Assembly (NCBI GenBank): GCA_902470365.1
Contig: CABRFZ010000004.1
Location: forward strand, 25,865 to 89,864
Source: an uncultured Collinsella sp.
GTDB lineage: Bacteria; Actinomycetota; Coriobacteriia; Coriobacteriales; Coriobacteriaceae
Direction: 5' to 3'
DNA: 64,000 nt
This document shows positions 53,519-61,110 of the stretch, piece by piece. The notes under the pieces were generated by a model, which searched no databases, was not told the origin of the DNA, and was given only the letters and a program-made list of their open reading frames with translations. Every line of letters starts with the position of its first letter. Within the stretch, counting starts at the first letter, position 1. Made by a program: the position numbers and the translations under genes.

Positions 53519-54859
53519 CTAACTCCATTCAGCGATGTCGATCATTCTTTCGAGGCGCCATGTTAGCGCCTCTTTTAGATAAGGCAGTCTCGCTGTAAGA
53601 GCGTCGTTTTTGGATAGGATTTCGATTGCCTCGTCAACGAAACCCTCGAGTTTGTCGCCGTCAAACCAGCCCATGTCCTCGACGAGCAACATTTGTTTGG
53701 CGGGGCTTGAATGAAATTGTGCGCTGGTAAAACTGTGCTCTCCCGCCCTAAGCTCCTCTAGTGATATGTTGCACCAGAGTGATGAGCCCGAATCGAAGAT
53801 GGGGGCTGGTCTGCAGGCCAGTGAGTTGACGTTTCGCACGAGGCCGAAGTTGCGCCAATGACGATCGTAGTTGGCAATGATGTCATCGCATACGATCATG
53901 CGGTCAAGGGCATCCTTGACGCCTGTCACCCCGAGCTCCTCGCAGTTTGCTACGTATCGCTCGTAGTCGGTTAGTCGTTCACCTGCGTTCGCGTACTGGT
54001 TTACATAGAACGCAGGGACATACTCTTCTTCATCAGTTAAGAAGACATCGCATATGCTCAGGGCGGAAGTGCCCGTGCCCTCGAGCGAGTAAGGCACATA
54101 ATCGCAGGCGTTTAGGATGCGACGGTGGAGTGCGGTCGCCACCAGCTCGTTATAAGGTTCCTGGTTCAGGTGCGCTCCTGCCTTATGCAGAATTCGACGC
54201 CCACCCTCGCGCGTCCAGTACTTTTGAAGATTGCCGTCCGAGGTGTTGTCGGGCTTTGCGGCAGCTGCCTTGCCCTCTGGGGCGAAGGACGCGATGGACA
54301 GAGAGACGTCGTCAAAAGCATTATTGAAGAAATTGATATCTTCCCACGCGAGACCGGAGCCTTGGGGTCTAATCCAATACTGGTCGGATAAGGAGAGGCC
54401 AAGATTTCGCTGTACGAGTTCATCGGGAACATCGACTGCGGCTTCTGCAAGCAGGGAGGCTAGCCCAATGCGTGCGAGCGGGATACCGCGGCCGCGCCAC
54501 CAGATGCGGAAGGAGTTGAGCGATATGGGACCGTTAGGGCCAAATACTCCAATAGGGGCGTGGGCGTAATCGATGTTGGCACCGATGTGGGTAAAGTCTT
54601 TTCGCGATGTGCTGTAGACCAGCTGAGCGACCTCGTGCGTGCGATTCATGAGGGTGAACGCGATCTCGCTCTTACCGTGGCCGCGGCGGGGGCGTCCCCC
54701 CGTTTTGGTCACGGAGCGGAGTCGCGTGTCGACGCTGTCTTTGTCGATGAGCCATACACCAGAAGCCTTGCGGGCCTCAAGTGCTCCGTTTTTTATGAGC
54801 TCCTGCACCCTGCGCGGAGTGATGCCGAGCAGCTCGGCGGCTTCTTTGGTAGTAAGCAT
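53519..54859 (-). CDS. HipA-like kinase fused to an N-terminal DNA-binding domain
   Basis: A 446-residue protein. Residues 1-50 form an excisionase/MerR-type winged helix (LTTKEAAELLGITPRRVQEL, then GVWLIDKDSV). A middle region (60-200) contains LGLSLSDQYWIRP and a WEDINFFNNAF segment. The C-terminal half has HipA-kinase features: NYDRHWRNFGLVRN (catalytic Asp, Asn) and PAPIFDSGSSLW (metal-binding Asp). So one chain joins a putative DNA-binding repressor and a kinase. No separate antitoxin gene is next to it. ATG 54859 follows GAAGGGTTTCGC. An upstream palindrome pair is the likely self-operator. Confidence 0.8.
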   Translation of the reverse strand: MLTTKEAAELLGITPRRVQELIKNGALEARKASGVWLIDKDSVDTRLRSVTKTGGRPRRGHGKSEIAFTLMNRTHEVAQLVYSTSRKDFTHIGANIDYAHAPIGVFGPNGPISLNSFRIWWRGRGIPLARIGLASLLAEAAVDVPDELVQRNLGLSLSDQYWIRPQGSGLAWEDINFFNNAFDDVSLSIASFAPEGKAAAAKPDNTSDGNLQKYWTREGGRRILHKAGAHLNQEPYNELVATALHRRILNACDYVPYSLEGTGTSALSICDVFLTDEEEYVPAFYVNQYANAGERLTDYERYVANCEELGVTGVKDALDRMIVCDDIIANYDRHWRNFGLVRNVNSLACRPAPIFDSGSSLWCNISLEELRAGEHSFTSAQFHSSPAKQMLLVEDMGWFDGDKLEGFVDEAIEILSKNDALTARLPYLKEALTWRLERMIDIAEWS

Positions 54860-54869
54860 CGCGAAACCC

Positions 54870-54930
54870 TTCGTTAGAACGAATAGTTTTATATATAGCA
54901 ATTGTAATTAAAACTATTCGTTCTAACGAA
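54870..54930 (-). promoter_or_regulatory. Paired palindromic operators of the HTH-HipA gene
   Basis: TTCGTT-AG-AACGAA (54870-54883) and TTCGTT-CT-AACGAA (54917-54930) are two perfect dyads. They are also arms of one larger 21-bp inverted repeat (54870-54890 / 54910-54930) whose AT-rich centre holds the likely -10 region. The first dyad begins 10 bases before the start codon on the minus strand. Confidence 0.75.
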
Positions 54931-55083
54931 TGGTTTTGAGATTGAGGGCGAACCGACAGAAATGAACGGGCCTGGTACCTGTTGTTGCTGGATTTTGCAT
55001 ATTTGTATAACGCCGTGTGGCCTGTTGCGCCTCGTCCGCAATTCCTTTATTCTTAACTGGCTTCGCGCGAAAGCGCCAAGTGT

Positions 55084-55158
55084 GCCAGTGTGGCGCAACG
55101 GTAGCGCAACTGATTTGTAATCAGTGGGTTGCAGGTTCGATTCCTGTCACTGGCTCCA
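55084..55158 (+). tRNA. tRNA-Thr (anticodon TGT)
   Basis: Acceptor GCCAGTG / CACTGGC, anticodon stem ACTGA / TCAGT around TTTGTAA, T arm CAGGTTCGATTCCTG, discriminator T and an encoded CCA. 75 nt. Confidence 0.95.
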
Positions 55159-55167
55159 TGAGAGTTT

Positions 55168-55202
55168 CGGGCTCTGTTCCCTTGTGGGACAGGGCCCGTT
55201 TC
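55168..55202 (+). terminator. Terminator after tRNA-Thr(TGT)
   Basis: CGGGCTCTGTTCCC - TTGT - GGGACAGGGCCCG, followed by TTTCTATT. Confidence 0.75.
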
Positions 55203-55252
55203 TATTTATGTCTATAAGTCAGCGGGTGTGGTGCCAACCAAGCTTCAGGTTT

Positions 55253-55389
55253 GTCTCAATCTGTAACACGAAGAGGCTGGAAACCGTTCTAGCTGTTACA
55301 GAATGAGACGTAAGCTGAGGTCTCTGCGAAACATCTCGATCTGTAACAGATAGGGGAGGAATAACCCTCTTACTGTTACAGGTCGAGAC
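55253..55389. repeat. Two 57-bp hairpin units with GTCTCxATCTGTAACA arms
   Basis: Unit A is 55253-55309 (arms GTCTCAATCTGTAACA / TGTTACAGAATGAGAC); unit B is 55333-55389 (arms ATCTCGATCTGTAACAG / CTGTTACAGGTCGAGAC). Both are 57 bases, 80 bases apart start to start; the arms match each other, but the centres differ. Confidence 0.75.
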
Positions 55390-55428
55390 ATAGGCCGGGG
55401 CGAGGTTGGTCATCGTCATCGAGCGTGG

Positions 55429-55564
55429 ATTATCGGACACACGAGCGTGGAAAATCTTCCGCCTAGTGAACGAACGTGGATAATCTTCCACTTTGGCCAT
55501 GGGGACACGCCAAAAGTGGCAGATTATCCACGCTCGATTTCAAACGGAAGAAAATCCACGCTCG
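55429..55564. repeat. Cluster of CGAGCGTGGA-NNATC repeats in both orientations
   Basis: Five copies of a CGAGCGTGGA(T/A)(T/A)ATC-type word occur. CGAGCGTGGAAAATCTTCCG (55442-55461) is inverted as CGGAAGAAAATCCACGCTCG (55545-55564). Inside that pair CGAACGTGGATAATCTTCCA (from 55471) is inverted as a copy ending at 55536, giving a nested stem of about 25 bp; a further single copy lies at 55429. The open frame across it has no ribosome site and no recognisable protein. Confidence 0.7.
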
Positions 55565-55800
55565 ATTTTGCCTGGGAAGAGCAATCTTCTGTCTGGGAAG
55601 CCCCGATCTCGACCTATATATAGGTGCAAATAAGCCGGTATCGAAGTTCGATACTGAAGGTGTACTCCACTACAGCAAAGTGTTACCTCGGGAAACGTCA
55701 CCTCAGTATCCAAAACCACCGTCCCTCATATCCAAACTCAATAAAACCGCAGGTCACGGCTATATAGATACGCCCGGCACCGTGTATCTAGAGGTTTTCG
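55565..55800. other. Spacer with no recognised feature
   Basis: About 235 bases between the repeat cluster and the tRNA promoter. It is less GC-rich than the genes. I see no ribosome site with a coding frame, no tRNA and no long hairpin. Confidence 0.5.
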
Positions 55801-55830
55801 TTGACAGCCCCCAAGGTGGCATCGTATTAT
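55801..55830 (+). promoter_or_regulatory. Strong promoter of the tRNA-tuf operon
   Basis: TTGACA (55801-55806), an 18-base spacer and TATTAT (55825-55830) match the sigma-70 consensus nearly fully. It lies 63 bases before tRNA-Tyr. Confidence 0.75.
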
Positions 55831-55892
55831 TTTCTTCGTTCGCGGGGGCGGCGGTCCAAAAGACCAAAGGACCTGCGGATACTTGAACGATT

Positions 55893-55974
55893 GGGAGTTT
55901 GCCCGAGTGGTTAATGGGGACGGGCTGTAAACCCGTTGGCTCTGCCTACATAGGTTCGAATCCTATAGCTCCCA
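55893..55974 (+). tRNA. tRNA-Tyr (anticodon GTA)
   Basis: A type-II tRNA with a long variable arm. Acceptor GGGAGTT / AGCTCCC, anticodon stem around CTGTAAA giving GTA, T arm ATAGGTTCGAATCCTAT. The sequence after the discriminator A is CCCG, so the CCA is not encoded, unlike its neighbours. Confidence 0.93.
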
Positions 55975-55984
55975 CCCGTCAAGT

Positions 55985-56060
55985 GCCTGTATAGCTCAGT
56001 CGGTAGAGCACTTCGTTGGTAACGAAGAGGTCACCAGTTCAAGTCTGGTTGCAGGCTCCA
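55985..56060 (+). tRNA. tRNA-Thr (anticodon GGT)
   Basis: Acceptor GCCTGTA / TGCAGGC, anticodon stem CTTCG / CGAAG around TTGGTAA, T arm CCAGTTCAAGTCTGG and an encoded CCA. 76 nt. Confidence 0.95.
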
Positions 56061-56063
56061 TCC

Positions 56064-56140
56064 GGCGGTGTAGCTCAGTTGGTTAGAGCACACGGTTCAT
56101 ACCCGTGGCGTCACTGGTTCGAATCCAGTCACCGCTACCA
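56064..56140 (+). tRNA. tRNA-Met (anticodon CAT, probably elongator)
   Basis: Acceptor GGCGGTG / CACCGCT (a G-U first pair), anticodon stem CACGG / CCGTG around TTCATAC, T arm CTGGTTCGAATCCAG, encoded CCA. The initiator's three G-C pairs in the anticodon stem are absent, so I call it elongator; a tRNA-Ile(CAT) with modified C is also possible. Confidence 0.85.
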
Positions 56141-56236
56141 TAGGTAACACGGTGGCTTCTCAATAGTATGTTGAGAAGCCACTATGGTATAAAGGCAAAG
56201 TCCCGTCCGGGGACGACCTGTTTAGAGGAGGGCTTT

Positions 56237-57427
56237 ATGGCCAAAGAGAAGTTTGAGCGCACTAAGCCGCATGTTAACATCGGCACCATTGGTCACGTCG
56301 ACCACGGCAAGACCACGCTGACCGCTGCCATCACCAAGGTTCTCTCCGAGACCGAGGGCTGCAAGGCTGACTTCACTGCGTTCGAGAACATCGACAAGGC
56401 TCCCGAGGAGCGCGAGCGCGGCATCACGATCTCCGTCTCCCACGTCGAGTACGAGACTGCTGCCCGTCACTACGCTCACGTTGACTGCCCGGGTCACGCT
56501 GACTACGTCAAGAACATGATCTCCGGCGCTGCTCAGATGGACGGCGCTATCCTGGTCATCGCTGCTACCGACGGCCCCATGGCTCAGACCCGCGAGCACA
56601 TCCTGCTCGCCCGTCAGGTCGGCGTTCCCTACATCGTCGTCTTCCTGAACAAGTGCGACATGGTCGACGATGACGAGCTCATCGACCTCGTCGAGATGGA
56701 GACCCGTGAGCTCCTCTCCGAGTACGATTTCCCCGGCGACGACATCCCCGTCATCCGTGGTTCCGCTCTGGGCGCTCTCGAGGGCGACGCCAAGTGGATG
56801 GACGCTATCCGCGAGCTCATGAAGGCCGTCGACGAGTACATCCCGACGCCTGCTCGTAACAACGACCTCCCGTTCCTGATGGCCGTTGAGGACGTTATGA
56901 CCATCTCCGGCCGTGGTACCGTTGCTACCGGCCGTGTCGAGCGCGGTGAGCTCAAGCTCAACGAGCCCGTCGAGATCGTCGGCATCAAGGATACCCAGAA
57001 CACCGTCGTTACCGGTATCGAGATGTTCCGTAAGTCCATGGACTTCTGCGAGGCTGGCGACAACGTCGGTCTGCTGCTCCGCGGCATCAAGCGCGAGGAC
57101 ATCGAGCGCGGCCAGGTTCTCTGCAAGCCCGGTTCGGTTACCCCGCACACCAAGTTCACCGGCGAGATCTACGTTCTGACCAAGGAGGAGGGCGGCCGTC
57201 ACACCCCGTTCTTCGATGGTTATCGTCCTCAGTTCTACTTCCGTACCACCGACGTTACCGGTACGGTCAAGCTCCCCGAGGGCACCGAGATGGCTATGCC
57301 TGGTGACCACATCACCATCGAGGGCGACCTCATCCACCCGATCGCCATGGAGGAGGGCCTGCGCTTCGCTATCCGCGAGGGTGGCCACACCGTCGGTTCG
57401 GGCATCGTCTCCACGATCATTGAGTAA
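56237..57427 (+). CDS. tuf: Elongation factor Tu
   Basis: A 396-residue EF-Tu: [18 protein letters not shown] (G1), [12 protein letters not shown] (G2), [12 protein letters not shown] (G3), NKCDMVDD (G4), and GSALGALEG (G5), then the two beta-barrel domains. It carries aminoacyl-tRNA to the ribosome. ATG 56237 follows GAGGAGGGCTTT. It is preceded by three tRNA genes and followed by rpmG-secE-nusG, the arrangement seen around tufB in E. coli. Codon bias is extreme. Confidence 0.98.
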   Translation: MAKEKFERTKPHVNIGTIGHVDHGKTTLTAAITKVLSETEGCKADFTAFENIDKAPEERERGITISVSHVEYETAARHYAHVDCPGHADYVKNMISGAAQMDGAILVIAATDGPMAQTREHILLARQVGVPYIVVFLNKCDMVDDDELIDLVEMETRELLSEYDFPGDDIPVIRGSALGALEGDAKWMDAIRELMKAVDEYIPTPARNNDLPFLMAVEDVMTISGRGTVATGRVERGELKLNEPVEIVGIKDTQNTVVTGIEMFRKSMDFCEAGDNVGLLLRGIKREDIERGQVLCKPGSVTPHTKFTGEIYVLTKEEGGRHTPFFDGYRPQFYFRTTDVTGTVKLPEGTEMAMPGDHITIEGDLIHPIAMEEGLRFAIREGGHTVGSGIVSTIIE

Positions 57428-57454
57428 ATTAGCTCTTTGATATAGCTGACTTAG

Positions 57455-57489
57455 AGAACCCGGCACTTATATGGGTGCCGGGTTCTTTT
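57455..57489 (+). terminator. Terminator after tuf
   Basis: AGAACCCGGCAC (57455-57466) pairs with GTGCCGGGTTCT (57475-57486), followed by TTTTCT. Confidence 0.85.
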
Positions 57490-57631
57490 CTGCAATGGAT
57501 ATTGAGCCGTTGCTGGTGTCGAGAGGATCGATAATGGTCCTGGATGCACCGTCGATTAGCTCTCGATGGCTTCATTGATGTGTTCCAAATATGAATGGAT
57601 CCACCGAGAACCAATTGACTCGAGGTTTTCA

Positions 57632-57661
57632 TTGACAGCACTTACGTGGAGCTGATAAAGT
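57632..57661 (+). promoter_or_regulatory. Promoter of the rpmG-secE-nusG-rplKA operon
   Basis: TTGACA (57632-57637), an 18-base spacer, TAAAGT (57656-57661). It lies about 45 bases before rpmG. The rest of the tuf-rpmG spacer shows nothing further that I can support. Confidence 0.65.
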
Positions 57662-57706
57662 AACAACTCGTGCCCGTACGGGGCGGAAATGAAAGGTTCA
57701 GGATAC

Positions 57707-57856
57707 ATGCGTACTCTAGTTACTCTTGCGTGCACTGAGTGCAAGCGCCGCAACTATACGACCACCAAGAACAAGTCGACCATGCCTGATCGTATGGAGA
57801 TCAAGAAGTATTGCCCCTGGTGCCGTCACCACACGCTGCACAAAGAGACTCGTTAG
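57707..57856 (+). CDS. rpmG: 50S ribosomal protein L33 (zinc type)
   Basis: A 49-residue L33. It begins [20 protein letters not shown] and ends with [14 protein letters not shown], so two CxxC pairs bind zinc (C+ form). The start ATG 57707 is preceded by GAAAGGTTCAGGATAC. It is too short for a minimum-length ORF screen, but the family match is clear. It sits directly before tRNA-Trp and secE in one operon. Confidence 0.95.
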   Translation: MRTLVTLACTECKRRNYTTTKNKSTMPDRMEIKKYCPWCRHHTLHKETR

Positions 57857-57869
57857 TCTCTAGTCACAT

Positions 57870-57945
57870 ACGCCAGTAGTTCAATTGGTAGAGCATCGGT
57901 CTCCAAAACCGAGTGTTGAGGGTTCGAGTCCTTCCTGGCGTGCCA
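57870..57945 (+). tRNA. tRNA-Trp (anticodon CCA)
   Basis: Acceptor ACGCCAG / CTGGCGT, anticodon stem TCGGT / ACCGA around CTCCAAA, T arm AGGGTTCGAGTCCTT, discriminator G and an encoded CCA. 76 nt. It lies 13 bases after rpmG and before secE, as in many bacteria. Confidence 0.95.
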
Positions 57946-57954
57946 GTCATTATT

Positions 57955-57985
57955 CCGTAAGCTCCCACTTGGGGGCTTACGGTTT
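57955..57985 (+). terminator. Hairpin between tRNA-Trp and secE
   Basis: CCGTAAGCTCCC (57955-57966) pairs with GGGGGCTTACGG (57971-57982), with one G-C register choice, followed by TTTA. It may partially attenuate expression or mark the tRNA 3' end for processing. Confidence 0.55.
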
Positions 57986-58021
57986 ACTCATGTATAAGCG
58001 CATTGCGCGGAGGTAACCCAA

Positions 58022-58360
58022 ATGGCCAACAAGAAGAACAAGAAGAAGGCTCAGCAGCCGGCACCTGCCAACAAAGCTGCCGCCAACTCCAAGGTTGAGG
58101 CCAAGAAGGCCGTTGCCAAGAAGAACGAGAAGGCTGCGAAGTCCAAGAAGAACGAGAAGCCTGGTTTCTTCGCCCGCACCAAGAAGTATTTCGCTTCGGT
58201 GAAGTCCGAGATGAAGCGTGTCACGTGGCCCGATAAGAAGGAGCTCGTGAACTACTCGGTCGTCGTTTGCGCTTCTCTGATCGTCGTCGGCGTCGTCATC
58301 GCTCTGCTCGATGCTGGCTTTGGCGAGGCTCTTGCTCTGTTCTCCGGATTGAGGGGCTAA
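58022..58360 (+). CDS. secE: Protein translocase subunit SecE
   Basis: A 112-residue SecE. The first 45 residues are an unusual Lys/Ala-rich extension (KKNKKKAQQPAPANKAAANS). The conserved part begins FFARTKKYFASVKSEMKRVTWP, followed by one membrane helix (VVVCASLIVVGVVIALLDAG). It is the essential small subunit of the SecYEG channel. It starts 76 bases after tRNA-Trp and ends 3 bases before nusG. Confidence 0.94.
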   Translation: MANKKNKKKAQQPAPANKAAANSKVEAKKAVAKKNEKAAKSKKNEKPGFFARTKKYFASVKSEMKRVTWPDKKELVNYSVVVCASLIVVGVVIALLDAGFGEALALFSGLRG

Positions 58361-58363
58361 ACC

Positions 58364-58900
58364 ATGTCTAAGCGTTGGTACGTCGTTCACACTTACTCTG
58401 GATACGAGAACCGCGTTAAGTCCGATCTCGAGCATCGCATCGAGACCATGGGCATGCAGGACCGTATCTTTGATATCGAGATTCCTATGGAGCGCGTCAC
58501 CGAGATCAAAGAGGGTGGCAAGCGCGAGACCAAGGATTCCAAGATTTTCCCGGGTTATGTCTTGGTCCGCATGGAGATGGATGACGATGCATGGACGTGT
58601 GTTCGCAACACGCCCGGCGTCACCGGTTTCCTGGGCGGCAATGGCAAGCCCGCTCCGCTTTCCCGCGACGAGTACAATAAGATGACTCGTCGTCTCGGTA
58701 AGGGCGATTCGCCCAAGCGTACGTCGGTCGATATTGAGGTCGGTACATCCGTCCGCGTCACCGATGGCCCGCTTACCGACTTTGATGGCAAGGTCTCCGA
58801 GGTTAACACCGAGGCAGGCAAGCTCAAGGTCACGCTGATGATCTTTGGCCGCGAGACGCCGGTCGAGCTCGACTTTAACCAGGTCGCTGTCATCGCTTAA
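58364..58900 (+). CDS. nusG: Transcription termination/antitermination factor NusG
   Basis: A 178-residue NusG: NGN domain ([31 protein letters not shown]), then a KOW domain ([19 protein letters not shown], ending [12 protein letters not shown]). It couples RNA polymerase to ribosomes and Rho. It directly follows secE and precedes rplK. Confidence 0.96.
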   Translation: MSKRWYVVHTYSGYENRVKSDLEHRIETMGMQDRIFDIEIPMERVTEIKEGGKRETKDSKIFPGYVLVRMEMDDDAWTCVRNTPGVTGFLGGNGKPAPLSRDEYNKMTRRLGKGDSPKRTSVDIEVGTSVRVTDGPLTDFDGKVSEVNTEAGKLKVTLMIFGRETPVELDFNQVAVIA

Positions 58901-59020
58901 GTTTTCGTCCGTTCGCGCGAGCGTGCTTCTTCTGTGACTGCTCATCTCAGGAGTGCTTCTAACACGTGCGTGCTTACGATATAGCAAGTACTTCACACTC
59001 GTGATTCGAAAGGAATGACC

Positions 59021-59449
59021 ATGGCTGAGAAGAAGGTTGCCAACGTCATTAAGCTCCAGATTCCTGCTGGTGCAGCTAACCCCGCTCCTCCCGTCGGCCC
59101 CGCCCTGGGCGCTGCTGGCGTGAACATCATGCAGTTCTGCCAGGCCTTTAACGCCGAGACGCAGGACAAGAAGGGCGACATCATCCCCGTTGAGATCACT
59201 GTCTACGAGGATAAGTCCTTCTCCTTCATCACCAAGACCCCGCCGGCGGCTCACCTCATCAAGAAGGAGCTGAACCTCAAGTCTGGTTCCGCTAAGCCCC
59301 AGGCCGACAAGGTTGGTCAGCTCTCCCAGGAGCAGCTCACCAAGATCGCCGAGATCAAGATGCCGGACCTCAATGCCAACGACATTGACGCCGCCAAGAA
59401 GATCATCGCCGGTACCGCCCGTTCCATGGGCGTCACCATCGCTGAGTAG
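59021..59449 (+). CDS. rplK: 50S ribosomal protein L11
   Basis: A 142-residue L11: [49 protein letters not shown], and [10 protein letters not shown] at the C-terminus. It binds the GTPase-associated region of 23S rRNA. ATG 59021 lies 6 bases after AAAGGA; the ATG 6 bases earlier sits directly on the ribosome site. Confidence 0.97.
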   Translation: MAEKKVANVIKLQIPAGAANPAPPVGPALGAAGVNIMQFCQAFNAETQDKKGDIIPVEITVYEDKSFSFITKTPPAAHLIKKELNLKSGSAKPQADKVGQLSQEQLTKIAEIKMPDLNANDIDAAKKIIAGTARSMGVTIAE

Positions 59450-59566
59450 CGATTTCTTATGGTAACGACGGGTGCTCCGACCGGGGCGCCCGTTAAATGT
59501 GTGCAATAGGGCACACGATACGATGTGGGAGGGCTCGCGCCCGTTTAACCACAGGAGGTAATGCAC

Positions 59567-60274
59567 ATGGCTAAGCATGGTAAGAGCTATAACGCCGCTG
59601 CCGAGAAGATCGACCGCGCCACGCTCTACACCCCCCTTCAGGCTGCCAAGCTCATCAAGGAGCTCGACACCGCCAAGTTCGACGAGACCGTCGAGGCCCA
59701 CTTCCGTCTGGGCGTCGATACTCGTAAGGCCGACCAGAACATCCGCGGTTCCATCTCCCTGCCCCACGGTACCGGCAAGAGCGTTCGTGTTGCCGTCTTC
59801 GCCGAGGGCGAGAAGGCCCGTGAGGCCGAGGCTGCCGGCGCCGACATCATCGGTTCCGACGAGCTCGTCGCCCAGATCCAGAAGGGTGAGATCAACTTCG
59901 ACGCCGCTATCGCTACGCCGAACATGATGGCCAAGGTTGGCCGCATCGGTAAGATCCTTGGTCCCCGTGGCCTCATGCCGAACCCCAAGCTCGGCACCGT
60001 GACCATGGACGTCGCCAAGATGGTCTCCGAGCTCAAGGCCGGCCGCGTTGAGTATCGCGCCGACCGTTACGGCATCTGCCACGTGCCCCTGGGCAAGAAG
60101 TCCTTCTCCGAGCAGCAGCTCGTCGAGAATTACGCTGCCCTGTACACCGAGATCCTGCGCGTCAAGCCCTCTTCTGCTAAGGGCAAGTACGTCAAGTCCA
60201 TCTCCGTGTCGTCCACCATGGGCCCTGGCGTCAAGGTCGATCCCGCTATCCAGCGCGACTTCCTGGCTGAGTAA
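59567..60274 (+). CDS. rplA: 50S ribosomal protein L1
   Basis: A 235-residue L1: [54 protein letters not shown], and the hinge [20 protein letters not shown], with a C-terminal [19 protein letters not shown] 59567 lies 8 bases after AGGAGG. In many bacteria rplJ-rplL-rpoBC follow; here a terminator and unrelated minus-strand genes follow, so the cluster has been split. Confidence 0.97.
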   Translation: MAKHGKSYNAAAEKIDRATLYTPLQAAKLIKELDTAKFDETVEAHFRLGVDTRKADQNIRGSISLPHGTGKSVRVAVFAEGEKAREAEAAGADIIGSDELVAQIQKGEINFDAAIATPNMMAKVGRIGKILGPRGLMPNPKLGTVTMDVAKMVSELKAGRVEYRADRYGICHVPLGKKSFSEQQLVENYAALYTEILRVKPSSAKGKYVKSISVSSTMGPGVKVDPAIQRDFLAE

Positions 60275-60312
60275 CTAACGGTTACTGCCTGAGCAAAGCA
60301 AGCATTGCTAAA

Positions 60313-60350
60313 GAAACCCGGTTCCGCCTCGCGCGGGACCGGGTTTCTTG
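60313..60350 (+). terminator. Terminator after rplA
   Basis: GAAACCCGGTTCC (60313-60325) pairs with GGACCGGGTTTC (60336-60347), one-base bulge, followed by TTG. Confidence 0.75.
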
Positions 60351-60362
60351 CTATCGCGTCAA

Positions 60363-60401
60363 AACTACCTCAAAGTGGACAGCGCCCCCTTTGAGGTAGT
60401 T
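60363..60401 (-). repeat. Gene-end hairpin with GGACAG core at the metallophosphoesterase end
   Basis: On the minus strand AACTACCTCAAAG begins inside the stop codon and pairs perfectly over 13 bp with CTTTGAGGTAGTT, around GGGGCGCTGTCCA (a 13-base loop). The complement of the loop contains GGACAG. TTTT follows on the minus strand. Confidence 0.7.
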
Positions 60402-61110
60402 ACCAGGGTGTTCTAGCGGTTGAGGACTCGATAGCCTCGTGGCGCTTGAGTTCGCGGCGCATGGTTTGCGAATTGAGCCAGGCTGCCTGCCAGCCACGGA
60501 TGGGGTAGCGCGCTTCGTCCAACTCAAACTGCGTATAGCCGCAGGCGTTGATGATCGTAGCCCCGCATGCATGCTGACGCTCACGTTGAAAGCCGCGACC
60601 ATAGCATTGGTGCACATGCCCGTGCACCATGTAGTCGGGGTTCCAGGACTCGAGCGCTGTGTTAAAGCATTCGAACCCCCGATGTGGCAGATCATCCAGA
60701 TCGCCCACGCCGGCGGCGGGCGCATGGGTGAGCAAGATGTCGCATCCGCCGACCATCCTCACTTTGCGGGACAGCTTGCGCACGCGCTTGGCCATCTCGC
60801 GCTCGGTGTACATGTTGGCGCCATCTCGATAGCGCATGGAGCCGCCAAGCCCCGCAATGCGGACGCCGCGATACACGTACACGGTGTCTTCGACACAGAT
60901 GCAGCCGCCCGGTGCATGACGTGCGTAGCGGTCATCGTGGTTGCCGCGCACGTAGATGAGCGGTTTGTTGATGACCGTGACCAAAAACTCAAGATAGTCC
61001 GGGTCCAGGTCGCCGGCGGATAAAATCAGGTCGACACCTTCAAAGCGTTCCTTGCGAAAGCACTCCCATAGACATCGTTCTTCGGTATCGGCTATGGCAA
61101 GGATTTTCAT
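60400..61110 (-). CDS. Metallophosphoesterase
   Basis: A 236-residue calcineurin-like phosphoesterase: KILAIADTEERCLWEC (a variant of the DxH motif with Asp-Thr), LILSAGDLDPDYLEFL (GDxxx), YVRGNHDDRYA (GNHD), ILLTHAPAAGVGD (xxxH) and MVHGHVHQCYGR (GHxH). Acts on phosphate esters or nucleotides; the substrate is unknown. The first motif lacks the usual His. It overlaps the upstream BMP gene by 4 bases, so the two are translationally coupled. Confidence 0.85.
   Translation of the reverse strand: MKILAIADTEERCLWECFRKERFEGVDLILSAGDLDPDYLEFLVTVINKPLIYVRGNHDDRYARHAPGGCICVEDTVYVYRGVRIAGLGGSMRYRDGANMYTEREMAKRVRKLSRKVRMVGGCDILLTHAPAAGVGDLDDLPHRGFECFNTALESWNPDYMVHGHVHQCYGRGFQRERQHACGATIINACGYTQFELDEARYPIRGWQAAWLNSQTMRRELKRHEAIESSTARTPW

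Noticed and set aside
55476..55886. A 136-codon plus-strand open frame
   Set aside because: It begins inside the nested repeats, has no ribosome site and resembles no protein family; the promoter of the tRNA operon lies in it.
59467..59545. L1 autoregulatory binding site between rplK and rplA
   Set aside because: A hairpin and a GTGGGAGG word are present, but I could not match them convincingly to the known L1 target structure.
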